A stretch of DNA of 64,000 bases from CAYWXK01 sp964462515 (lineage in GTDB: Bacteria; Planctomycetota; Phycisphaerae; Sedimentisphaerales; Anaerobacaceae). Positions 15,789 to 23,919 of this stretch are shown here, in pieces. Position 1 is the first letter of the stretch. Every line of letters begins with the position of its first letter. The notes beneath the pieces are model-generated. The model worked only from the letters and a program-made list of their open reading frames with translations. It had not been told where the DNA came from and made no database searches. The position numbers and the translations under genes are program-made. The stretch spans positions 41,590-105,589 of the forward strand of contig CAYWXK010000007.1 in the NCBI GenBank assembly GCA_964462515.1, read 5' to 3'.

Positions 15789-17780
15789 ATGGCAACGGAT
15801 TATCGCCCATTAACTTCCGAAGAAATCGCAAAGCTAACCAGCCAGGGCTGCACCTGTGACGACTGGTCAAATGTCCAGGTCGCCAAAGGCTTCAACCCTC
15901 AAAGAGTCCGAGCCACCTACTTTTCAGGCCAGGTAAAGCTTGGCGTGTTCGAAAAGCAGGTGTCGTTTTTCGGCGGCGTCAAAAAACCAGCCGGCATAAG
16001 CTACGCAACCATTCATAACTGCACAATCGGAAATAACGTATATATAGACCAAATCAGAAGTTACGTTGCTAACTACATTATCGAAGATGATGCTTTAATC
16101 GAAAATGTGGAGCTGCTCGCTGTTGAGGGAGAAAGTTCTTTCGGCAACGGCACCCCTGTCTGTGTCGTCAATGAGGCCGGCGGCAGAGAAATTCCAATTT
16201 ATGACCACCTATCCGCCCAGACCGCTTACATATTGGCCTTCTATCGCCACCGCACCAAAATCATCGAAAACCTGCAAAAAATGATTGCCGACTACACCGC
16301 CTCCGTTACCTCTTCTATGGGCCTGGTGGCAAAAGGAGCAAAGCTTATCAACTGCCGAATAATAAAAAACGTCAAGATTGGTCCTGCCGCAGTAATCGAG
16401 GGAGTCAGCAGACTGGAAAATGGTTCGGTCAATAGCTGTCCGGAGGACCCCGTCTATATTGGGCCGGGCGTCTTCGCAGAGGACTTTATCGCCTGCAGCG
16501 GCTCGGAAATTACCGATGGGACAATAATAGGCAAATGCTTTGTAGGCCAGGGCACTGTCCTTTCCAAACAGTATTCAGCCGAGAACTCAGTCTTCTTTGC
16601 CAACTGCGGCGGTTTCCACGGAGAGGCCTGCGCGATATTTGCAGGCCCTTACACCGTAACGCACCATAAATCGACGCTTCTTATCGCGGGTCTGTTTTCA
16701 TTCCTGAACGCCGGCAGCGGCACCAACCAGAGCAACCATATGTATAAACTCGGCCCGGTCCATCAGGGCATAGTAGAACGCGGCTCCAAAACCGCCAGCG
16801 ATTCCTATATGCTCTGGCCGGCAAAGGTCGGCCCATTCACGGTCGTGATGGGCAGACATTACAGAAACTCCGATACCTCAGATTTGCCCTTTTCATATCT
16901 GATTGAGCACGAGGACGAAAGCATCCTCGTGCCGGGCGTGAATTTACGCAGCGTCGGCACCGTTCGAGACGCCCGCAAATGGCCAAAACGCGACAGGCGA
17001 AAAGGCCCAAAAAAACTGGACTGCATAAACTTCAAACTTTTAAGCCCCTACACGATTCAGAAGATGATTAACGGCAAAAAACTGCTCGAAGACCTCAAAG
17101 CAGCCTCCGGCGAAAACACCGAATACTTCACCTACCACAATGTCAGAATCAAAAGGGAATCTTTGGAAAGGGGCATTAGACTTTACGAAATTGGCATTGA
17201 TAAATTCCTGGGCAACTGCCTGATTAAACGTCTGGAAAACAAAAATTTCAAGAGCGCTAGCGAGCTTCGAGCGGCCTTGAAACCAGAAACCCGGATAGTC
17301 CCCGGCAAATGGGTGGACCTGGCCGGTCTGCTCGCCCCACAAGAGGCAATAGAAAAATTGTTAAGTGACATCGAAATTGGCTCCATCAGCTCACTCGAAC
17401 AGATAAATCAAGCATTTGCCTCAATGCACGACAATTACCCTGACTATGAGTGGGCCTGGGCAGTGAGTATCCTCCAGCAGCACCTCGATAAAACCCTCGA
17501 CAAAATAACGCCTCTGGATGTTATCGAGATGACGACAAAATGGAAGGCCGTCGTCGTCGAACTCGACAATATGCTCCACGCAGATGCAAAGAAAGAATTT
17601 GCCGCGACAGCACAAATCGGGTTCGGCATCGATGGTGACAAAGAAACAATACTCAGCGATTTTGCAGCGGTCAGAGGAGTATTTGAAAAAGATGGCTTCG
17701 TTCGTGAAATCGAGCAGCACATAATCAAAAAAACGGCACTCGGAGCTGAGCTTATCAGCCGAATGGAAAAAATACGCTAA
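15789..17780 (+). CDS. DUF4954 family left-handed beta-helix (hexapeptide repeat) protein
   Basis: The 663-residue protein matches the DUF4954 layout known from Planctomycetes, Spirochaetes and Bacteroidetes. Hexapeptide-type turns are visible (CTIGNNVYI, ALIENVELL, CRIIKNVKIGPAAVIEG, GTIIGKCFVGQGTVL), as in sugar-nucleotide acyltransferases such as GlmU. Other conserved stretches are GFHGEACAIFAGPYTVTHHK and MGRHYRNSDTSDLPFSYL. The biochemical role of the family is not established. It lies 65 bases upstream of nagB on the same strand and near glmS, so a link to GlcNAc phosphate or nucleotide-sugar metabolism is reasonable. A good GAGGTG site precedes the ATG. Confidence 0.88.
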   Translation: MATDYRPLTSEEIAKLTSQGCTCDDWSNVQVAKGFNPQRVRATYFSGQVKLGVFEKQVSFFGGVKKPAGISYATIHNCTIGNNVYIDQIRSYVANYIIEDDALIENVELLAVEGESSFGNGTPVCVVNEAGGREIPIYDHLSAQTAYILAFYRHRTKIIENLQKMIADYTASVTSSMGLVAKGAKLINCRIIKNVKIGPAAVIEGVSRLENGSVNSCPEDPVYIGPGVFAEDFIACSGSEITDGTIIGKCFVGQGTVLSKQYSAENSVFFANCGGFHGEACAIFAGPYTVTHHKSTLLIAGLFSFLNAGSGTNQSNHMYKLGPVHQGIVERGSKTASDSYMLWPAKVGPFTVVMGRHYRNSDTSDLPFSYLIEHEDESILVPGVNLRSVGTVRDARKWPKRDRRKGPKKLDCINFKLLSPYTIQKMINGKKLLEDLKAASGENTEYFTYHNVRIKRESLERGIRLYEIGIDKFLGNCLIKRLENKNFKSASELRAALKPETRIVPGKWVDLAGLLAPQEAIEKLLSDIEIGSISSLEQINQAFASMHDNYPDYEWAWAVSILQQHLDKTLDKITPLDVIEMTTKWKAVVVELDNMLHADAKKEFAATAQIGFGIDGDKETILSDFAAVRGVFEKDGFVREIEQHIIKKTALGAELISRMEKIR

Positions 17781-17845
17781 CAAACCGATATAGAAAGAGC
17801 CACAGGTTGTGAGCTATAAATCACAAGATTTTTCAGGAGAAACTT

Positions 17846-18658
17846 ATGAGAGTAATAATTCAGCCAACCTACGAGTTAGTGTCTAAATGGTCGGCCAATT
17901 ACGTTGCAAAAAGAATAAATGAATTCAAACCAAACAAGGACAAACCGTTTGTTCTGGGCCTTCCCACCGGCTCATCGCCGCTGGGGATGTATAAGGAGCT
18001 GATAAACCTCAACAAAAAAGGTAAGGTTTCATTCAAATTTGTTACCACCTTCAATATGGATGAGTATGTGAACATTCCCCAGGACCATCCTGAAAGCTAC
18101 CACTCATTTATGTGGAACAACTTCTTTGGCCATATAGACATCCAGAAAGAGAACGTCAATATCCTCAACGGCAATGCCCCAAACCTCGAAGCTGAATGCG
18201 CAAGCTATGAGGAAAAAATAAAAAAGGCGGGCGGCGTCGAGCTATTCATCGGCGGCATTGGCCCCGATGGACATATAGCCTTTAACGAGCCGGGTTCGTC
18301 ACTGGCCTCAAGGACGCGCGTTATGACGCTAACTTACGACACCATCCTGGCAAACTCGCGATTCTTCGATAATGATATCAACAAGGTTCCCAAAACCGCC
18401 CTGACGGTCGGCGTAGGAACCGTTATGGATGCCCGCGAAGTGCTTATTATCGTCAATGGCTATAAAAAGGCCCGCGCGCTCCGCCACGCCGTCGAAGAAG
18501 GCGTAAATCATATATGGACAGTCAGCGCTCTCCAGCTGCACCCAGAAGGCATCATCGTCTGCGATGAAGAGGCGACCGTAGAGTTGAAAGTCGGCACAGT
18601 AAAATATTTCAAGGACGTGGAATCCGCAAACCTCGACCCGGCTATCTTGCTAAAATAA
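17846..18658 (+). CDS. nagB: Glucosamine-6-phosphate deaminase
   Basis: NagB converts glucosamine-6-phosphate to fructose-6-phosphate and ammonia, reversing the GlmS step in amino-sugar breakdown. The signature GGIGPDGHIAFNEPGSS (about 134-150, with catalytic Asp and His) and the substrate loop LPTGSSPLGMY (about 39-49) and FNMDEYV are intact. Its 270 residues are of normal length. CAGGAG lies 8 bases before the ATG. It probably shares a transcript with the DUF4954 gene and ends at a strong terminator. Confidence 0.96.
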   Translation: MRVIIQPTYELVSKWSANYVAKRINEFKPNKDKPFVLGLPTGSSPLGMYKELINLNKKGKVSFKFVTTFNMDEYVNIPQDHPESYHSFMWNNFFGHIDIQKENVNILNGNAPNLEAECASYEEKIKKAGGVELFIGGIGPDGHIAFNEPGSSLASRTRVMTLTYDTILANSRFFDNDINKVPKTALTVGVGTVMDAREVLIIVNGYKKARALRHAVEEGVNHIWTVSALQLHPEGIIVCDEEATVELKVGTVKYFKDVESANLDPAILLK

Positions 18659-18690
18659 TCAGACAAACAACGTCAACAAAGGCTAAAAAA

Positions 18691-18720
18691 ACAGGGAATT
18701 CGCAAAAGCGTATTCCCTGT
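18691..18720. terminator. Bidirectional rho-independent terminator
   Basis: ACAGGGAATTCGC, loop AAAA, GCGTATTCCCTGT forms a 13-pair stem with one mismatch. It is preceded by a run of A and followed by TCTTTAGTTT, and sits exactly between convergent nagB (plus) and the PpiC lipoprotein gene (minus). Confidence 0.85.
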
Positions 18721-18747
18721 CTTTAGTTTAACTGCGTCCGATTAAAT

Positions 18748-19926
18748 CTATCGCGGCTTATTAGGCTCAGGAACAGGCCGCGGCGGAAGCTTTTCGACCT
18801 TCGGCTCTTTGCCAGGCGGATAAATGACTTTCGCGCCGGCGCGAAGCTGCTGGACATACTGTGACACATATTCACTACGCTTCCTCTGCGTCAACTGACT
18901 TATTATCCTGTCTTTGACCTGCTCAAAGGAAGTAGTGCCGGCGGCCTTGCGGTCGGTAACTTTTATTACGTGATATCCATACGAGGTCTCAACAACGTCA
19001 CTGACATTATTTACATCCGTTTCAAAGGCGACCTTTTCAAAAGCCGGCTCCATCTGGCCCCTGCCGAAGTAATTCAAATCGCCGCCGTTCGCCGCCGAGG
19101 GACACGCCGAATTTGTTTTCGCTAACTGGGCGAAATCAGCCCCTGCCTTTATTTTTGTTAGCAGTTCCTGAGTCCTCGCCTTGGCCTTGTCTTTTGCCTC
19201 GTTGGGGTCTTTCACATTCGGGTCGGGCCTTATCAGGATATGACTTGCCCGCACTTGCTCGGGCGTCTCGAACCTCTTCGGGTTTTCAGAATAATACTTT
19301 TTAGCGTCCTCATCCGTGACGGCTACCTTGCCGGCCATCTCGGCTTCCAGAAGTTTCTGATACCCCAGCCCGTTATGCACCTGCTGTTTTATCTCCTCAA
19401 AATTCTGACCGTACTCCTCCATCTTCTTCTTAAAGTCCTCCAGTGAAATCGGCGGCTTCTGCATAGCTGCCACCTGTTTGAGCTGCGCCATCGTTTCCTC
19501 TTCCGTAATTACAATCTTTGCTTCTTTCACTTTTTCATCGAGCAGCTTCGTCGCAATCAGCGATTCCAGAATCTGTCCTCTGAGCACCTTTTTGTATTGC
19601 TCAAGAAATTCAGGCGACCGCTGTTGTCCCTGCTCACGCATCGCCGCGAGCTGCATGTTAATTAGTTTATCAACCTCGCCCTCCGTAATCTTATTTCCAT
19701 TGACAACTACCGCAACGCTGTTAGGGTCTGCCGCCACTAAAATATTCGGCTCAACCGCTTTAACTTCGGGCTTAACAGGTTCAACACTAACCTTCTTCTC
19801 CGGGGTCGGTTGAGGTTTGCCGACCTCGCTCGGCTTAGGCGCCTGGCGCTTGCAGGATAAAAAGCATACCGTACAAAACATCACAGCCCAGACCAGGGTT
19901 TTTGAAATACTACAATGAATTCTCAT
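18748..19926 (-). CDS. Peptidyl-prolyl cis-trans isomerase lipoprotein (PpiC/SurA type)
   Basis: A lipoprotein signal (VMFCTVCFLSC, lipobox Cys at about 25) is followed by a Pro/Lys-rich linker, a SurA-N chaperone-like helical domain (about 65-215, VAVVVNGNKITEGEV onward), and a parvulin rotamase domain (about 223-330). The rotamase carries VRASHILIRPD, GADFAQLAKTNS, GGDLNYFGRGQMEPAFE and TSYGYHVIKV. A Pro-rich tail closes the protein. It should fold exported proteins at the periplasmic face of a membrane. AAGGAT precedes the ATG. It is monocistronic as far as visible. Confidence 0.92.
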   Translation of the reverse strand: MRIHCSISKTLVWAVMFCTVCFLSCKRQAPKPSEVGKPQPTPEKKVSVEPVKPEVKAVEPNILVAADPNSVAVVVNGNKITEGEVDKLINMQLAAMREQGQQRSPEFLEQYKKVLRGQILESLIATKLLDEKVKEAKIVITEEETMAQLKQVAAMQKPPISLEDFKKKMEEYGQNFEEIKQQVHNGLGYQKLLEAEMAGKVAVTDEDAKKYYSENPKRFETPEQVRASHILIRPDPNVKDPNEAKDKAKARTQELLTKIKAGADFAQLAKTNSACPSAANGGDLNYFGRGQMEPAFEKVAFETDVNNVSDVVETSYGYHVIKVTDRKAAGTTSFEQVKDRIISQLTQRKRSEYVSQYVQQLRAGAKVIYPPGKEPKVEKLPPRPVPEPNKPR

Positions 19927-20131
19927 TTTCTATCCTTTCATAAAGTAAAACCGTTATTATCTCATTGGACAAAGGAGATTGTCAATTCTTTTTCAAATCC
20001 CATGGCATTTTTTACATCTCGCATATAAGCTTTTTTGCAAATACACAGACAAAACAGTAAAATTACTCAAATAATCGGCAATTTCAAGCTCAAGAACCGA
20101 ATTATAAGATTTAAGGCTATTTCGAGGTTTT

Positions 20132-21469
20132 ATGGACATAACTACCGGCAGCAAGAATATTCCGTTTCAAAATAAACGGCAGAACGCAAAACCTATTGGC
20201 TCAAACCGGCCTATGACCGCCAGAGAGCGCATCCTGCGAGCCCTCAATTATCAGCCGGTTGACCGTGTCCCTGTGGATTTCGGCGGAACACACACTACCG
20301 GCGCTCACGTCAGCGTTGTTGCAAAGCTCCGCCAGGCACTTGGCCTGGATTCTCCAGGTGCGCCGGTGAAGGTTATTGAGCTTCATCAGATGCTCGGCGA
20401 AGTCGCCGCCGATTTGCAGCAGGCGCTCGGCGTCGATGTTGCAAAAATTCCTACCAATAAAAACTTTTTTGGTTTTGAAAATACAGACTGGAAACCGTGG
20501 ACAACATTCGACGGCACAAACGTTCTGGTGCCGGGTAAATTCAATACCGACCCGCAGCCCAACGGCGACATCTTACTGTCCCCTCAAGGCGATAAGTCGC
20601 TGCCGCCATCAGGACGTATGCCAAAAGGCGGCTTCTATTTCGACTCTATTATCCGCCAGAAACCAATTGATGAAGCAAAATTAAATCCCGCCGACAACCT
20701 CAAAGAATTTGTTCTTGTCAGTGAGCAAGACTTAAAATTCTACGAGCACCACGCAAAAGACCTTTACGAAAACACCGACCTGGCAATCGCAGCATCATTT
20801 CGCGGAACCGCCTTCGGTGACATTGCCTACGTGCCGGCACCCTGGCTAAAAGACCCGAAAGGTATCCGCGACATCGAAGAGTGGTATATAAGCACTGTCT
20901 CTCGTAGAGAGTATATTAAGGAGGTATTTGCGGGCCAGGCCGAAATCGCCTTAAAGAATCTGCAGCGAATTTATCAGGCCGCCGGCGACAGAATCCAGGT
21001 CGTAATGCTGGATGGGGCAGATCTGGCAGCTCAAAATACACTCTTTTGCAGCCCGGATACATATAGAGAGCTATATCTTCCGTTCAGCAAAAGGCTCAAC
21101 GACTGGATTCACGCAAATACAAAATGGAAGACAATGAAGCACTGCTGCGGCGCCTGCGAGCCGCTGATTGAAGGCTTCATCGAGGCCGGCTTCGATATCC
21201 TCAACCCGATTCAAACCTCCGCAAAAGGTATGGACCCAAACCATCTGGTGGATAAATTCGGCGGCAAAATTGTCTTCTGGGGCGGCGTCGATACACAAGA
21301 GACTCTTCCCTTCGGCACACCCGACCAGGTCCGCCGGCAGGTTGCCGAGCGCGTAAAGCTATTCAGCCGGAAAGGCGGCTTTGTCTTCGGCACTGTCCAC
21401 AATATCCAGTGCAATACACCTGTCGAAAACATCCTTGCAATATTTAGAGCATTAGGTAGAAACTTGTAA
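20132..21469 (+). CDS. Uroporphyrinogen decarboxylase-family protein (corrinoid methyltransferase-like)
   Basis: The 445-residue protein opens its domain with MTARERILRALNYQPVDRVP at residue 28, typical of the UroD superfamily branch that includes MtaA/CmuA methyltransferases rather than HemE. Further family segments are MLDGADLAAQNTLFCSPDTY, MKHCCGACEPLIEGFIEAGF and WGGVDTQETLPFGTPDQV. The HCCG cysteines resemble the zinc ligands of the methyl-transferring members. No corrinoid protein is adjacent, so the substrate is unknown. GAGG lies close before this ATG; the internal Met at 20213 is an alternative start. Confidence 0.85.
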   Translation: MDITTGSKNIPFQNKRQNAKPIGSNRPMTARERILRALNYQPVDRVPVDFGGTHTTGAHVSVVAKLRQALGLDSPGAPVKVIELHQMLGEVAADLQQALGVDVAKIPTNKNFFGFENTDWKPWTTFDGTNVLVPGKFNTDPQPNGDILLSPQGDKSLPPSGRMPKGGFYFDSIIRQKPIDEAKLNPADNLKEFVLVSEQDLKFYEHHAKDLYENTDLAIAASFRGTAFGDIAYVPAPWLKDPKGIRDIEEWYISTVSRREYIKEVFAGQAEIALKNLQRIYQAAGDRIQVVMLDGADLAAQNTLFCSPDTYRELYLPFSKRLNDWIHANTKWKTMKHCCGACEPLIEGFIEAGFDILNPIQTSAKGMDPNHLVDKFGGKIVFWGGVDTQETLPFGTPDQVRRQVAERVKLFSRKGGFVFGTVHNIQCNTPVENILAIFRALGRNL

Positions 21470-21470
21470 A

Positions 21471-21513
21471 TGAGTATATCCGTAAATGCGTTTATCTGTT
21501 ACTGATATACTCA
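21471..21513. repeat. Inverted repeat after the UroD-family gene
   Basis: Arms TGAGTATATCCGTAA and TTACTGATATACTCA pair at all but one position. It is followed by several ACTCAT/ATTCACTC short repeats. It may serve as a terminator for the upstream gene or be another dispersed palindrome. Confidence 0.5.
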
Positions 21514-21581
21514 TATACTGATTCACTCATCTACCCATTTACTCATTCACTCCTTTGTGCTATTTTAGCTGAAGGTGTGAA

Positions 21582-22007
21582 ATGGATTTTCCGCAGTCAA
21601 TAACTGTCAGTAGCCATACGATAACGATTGTGCCGCGATACGCCGAGACCGACAAAGGCGGCGTGGTGCATCACAGCGTGTATCCGGTGTGGTTTGAGAT
21701 GGGGCGGACGGAGCTTTTACGCGCCAACGGAATAGCATACAAAGACCTCGAAGAGGCAGGCATACTTTTTGTAGTTGCCGAGATGCATATAAAATACCGC
21801 CGACCAGCCCTCTACGACGAGAAGCTCGAACTGGAAACTACCTGCACCGCCGTTACTGCCGGCAAAGTCGAGCATACCTATAAACTTACTCACAGTGGCG
21901 ACGGAGTTCTTTTAGCTGAGGGCAATAGTATCCTCGCCTGCGTCAATGGCGAAGGAAAGGTCCGCAGAATCCCAGAATTTATGTATCCCAAAGAAACAAA
22001 TGTTTGA
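21582..22007 (+). CDS. Acyl-CoA thioesterase, YbgC/4HBT hot-dog family
   Basis: A single hot-dog fold of 141 residues. RYAETDKGGVVHHSVYPVWFEMGRTELLR (from about residue 19) is the 4-hydroxybenzoyl-CoA thioesterase/YbgC signature, with the Tyr-x-Glu-Thr-Asp and His-His positions. The substrate is likely a short acyl-CoA. It lies 84 bases upstream of purF but has no obvious link with it. Confidence 0.88.
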   Translation: MDFPQSITVSSHTITIVPRYAETDKGGVVHHSVYPVWFEMGRTELLRANGIAYKDLEEAGILFVVAEMHIKYRRPALYDEKLELETTCTAVTAGKVEHTYKLTHSGDGVLLAEGNSILACVNGEGKVRRIPEFMYPKETNV

Positions 22008-22091
22008 CACTGTGCGTAGAATTAGTTAGATTGTCCATTCGGTGGTGTGAGGGGTAAGATAATCGTAAAGCTGCAATTTTAGTGGAGAATT

Positions 22092-23543
22092 ATGTCTGAA
22101 GTAACTATTGATAAGAAAGAAAGTTGTGGTCTTTTCGGAATTTTTGGCGACCCGGAGGCCATCCAGAAAACATATTTCGGTCTGCACGCTCTTCAGCACC
22201 GAGGCCAGGAATCGGCAGGAATCGCCTCCAGCGACGGCGAATCCATCCAGTGTTACACGGGCATGGGCACGGTGCGCAGGGTATTTCGCAGCGGCAGAGA
22301 CATCCTCGAGAAGCTGGCCAATCCAATCGCAATCGGCCACGTCCGCTACTCGACCACAGGCGCCAGCAGGTCTATTAACTGTCAGCCGCTTCTAAGCGAA
22401 TATTCGCAGGGCCAGGTGGCTTTAGCACACAACGGCAACCTGATAAACGCCGGACTTCTTCACGATGAATACGAAGCTTATGGTAACATCTTTAAGTCCA
22501 CCAGCGATACCGAGATAATTGCTCATCTGCTTGCCAAGCCCACCCACGTCAGCAAAGCCGACCCTCTCGGACACGTGTTAAACCACCTTCAGGGTGCGTA
22601 TTGTTTGCTATTTCTATTCTCCGACCGTATCGAAGCAGCCCGCGACCCTTACGGCATCAGACCTTTGTGCATCGGCCAAACCGAGAAAGGCTCTTATGTC
22701 GTTGCCAGCGAAACCTGCGCCTTCGATGCGATAGGGGCAAAATTCATCCGGGAAGTCGAACCCGGCGAAATTGTCCGGCTGGACCAAAACGGCCTGCATA
22801 GCAGGTTCTTTGTTACACCCGGCACCGTTACATGCGCCCACTGCACCTTCGAGCACATCTATTTCGCCAAGCAAAACAGCACCATTTTTAGCGAAAACGT
22901 CCACGAGTTTAGAAAAAAACTCGGCAGGCGTCTGGCAATCGAACATCCAGTCGAGGCGGATGTAGTAATACCAATCCCGGACTCAGGGACATCGGCAGCA
23001 ATAGGATACGCAGAGCAAAGCGGAATACCGTTCGATATGGGAATGGTCAGGAGTCACTATGTCGGCAGAACATTTATCTCGCCGGACCAAAAAACAAGAG
23101 AACTGGAGGTTAAACTCAAACTGGCGGTGGTGAAAGAAGTTGTCGATGGAAAACGAGTTGTGGTGGTCGATGATTCAATCGTCCGCGGCACAACTACAAG
23201 AGGCAAAATAAGAGCAATTCGCCAGGCCGGCGCCAAAGAAATCCATATGCGGATAAGCTGTCCGCCGCTAAGGTTTCCGTGTTTCTACGGTGTTGATTTT
23301 CCGACCAAAGAAGAGCTGCTTGCGAATAACCGCACCTTAGAAGAAATCCGAAAGTTCCTTGAGGTAGATACGGTCGGTTATATGCCGCTGGAAGGGCTGC
23401 TTTCCTGCGGAACACTTCCACAGGACCATTACTGCACGGCCTGCTGGACCGGTAAATACAAAATACCCATAGACGTGGCCGTCAGCAAGTTCGCTCTCGA
23501 ACGTCATCAGATGGTTATGTTTGAAGAAACCGACTGGGAATAA
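22092..23543 (+). CDS. purF: Amidophosphoribosyltransferase
   Basis: PurF starts purine synthesis by converting PRPP and glutamine to phosphoribosylamine. An 11-residue propeptide precedes Cys12 in CGLFGIFGD, so it belongs to the processed, B. subtilis-like type. The class II glutaminase domain shows LQHRGQESAGIA and GHVRYSTTGAS. The PRPP motif VVVVDDSIVRGTTTR is at about 356-370. Cysteines in TCAHCTFEHIY, CPPLRFPCFYG and YCTACWTG fit a 4Fe-4S cluster site. GTGGAG precedes the ATG. Confidence 0.97.
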   Translation: MSEVTIDKKESCGLFGIFGDPEAIQKTYFGLHALQHRGQESAGIASSDGESIQCYTGMGTVRRVFRSGRDILEKLANPIAIGHVRYSTTGASRSINCQPLLSEYSQGQVALAHNGNLINAGLLHDEYEAYGNIFKSTSDTEIIAHLLAKPTHVSKADPLGHVLNHLQGAYCLLFLFSDRIEAARDPYGIRPLCIGQTEKGSYVVASETCAFDAIGAKFIREVEPGEIVRLDQNGLHSRFFVTPGTVTCAHCTFEHIYFAKQNSTIFSENVHEFRKKLGRRLAIEHPVEADVVIPIPDSGTSAAIGYAEQSGIPFDMGMVRSHYVGRTFISPDQKTRELEVKLKLAVVKEVVDGKRVVVVDDSIVRGTTTRGKIRAIRQAGAKEIHMRISCPPLRFPCFYGVDFPTKEELLANNRTLEEIRKFLEVDTVGYMPLEGLLSCGTLPQDHYCTACWTGKYKIPIDVAVSKFALERHQMVMFEETDWE

Positions 23544-23573
23544 CCCTACAGTTTTGAGTGTTTATTTTCGACA

Positions 23574-23861
23574 ATGATTGTCGGCCTTTTAACTGCTCAT
23601 CTATATTTTCAGGGGATTGGTTCGCTGAAGGAAAAACGCAGCATCATCAAAAGCCTTACCGGGCGGCTGAAAAGCAGATTCAATATATCAATTGCCGAGG
23701 TTGAGCATCAGGACAGCAAAACAAACGCCGTCATCGCCGCTGCAATAGTTTCCAACGACTCTTGCTTCATCAACCAGCAGCTCGATGCCATCATCAATTT
23801 TATGCGTAACGATGGCCGATTCTACCTCGGCGATGCCCAGCGCGAAACCTTCGGCGCCTGA
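23574..23861 (+). CDS. DUF503 family small protein (YlxP-like)
   Basis: The 95-residue frame shows the family pattern LTAHLYFQGIGSLKEKRSIIKSL followed by RLKSRFNISIAEVEHQD (shown in parts). YlxP-like proteins often lie near infB/rbfA and are linked to ribosome assembly, but the function is unproven. It follows purF by 30 bases and converges with gyrB. Confidence 0.85.
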   Translation: MIVGLLTAHLYFQGIGSLKEKRSIIKSLTGRLKSRFNISIAEVEHQDSKTNAVIAAAIVSNDSCFINQQLDAIINFMRNDGRFYLGDAQRETFGA

Positions 23862-23919
23862 GCTGTGCCTCCCGCATGGTATTTCGCGGTCTTCGTGTCG
23901 AACCATCGGCGCGGGACAA

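Noticed and set aside
18691..18720. Considered as a dispersed palindrome
   Set aside because: No second copy was seen; it sits between convergent genes with A and T runs on the correct sides, so a bidirectional terminator is the simpler reading.
20132..21469. Considered as hemE
   Set aside because: The HCCG-type cysteines and overall layout fit the methyltransferase-like branch of the UroD superfamily better than true uroporphyrinogen decarboxylase, and no heme gene is adjacent.
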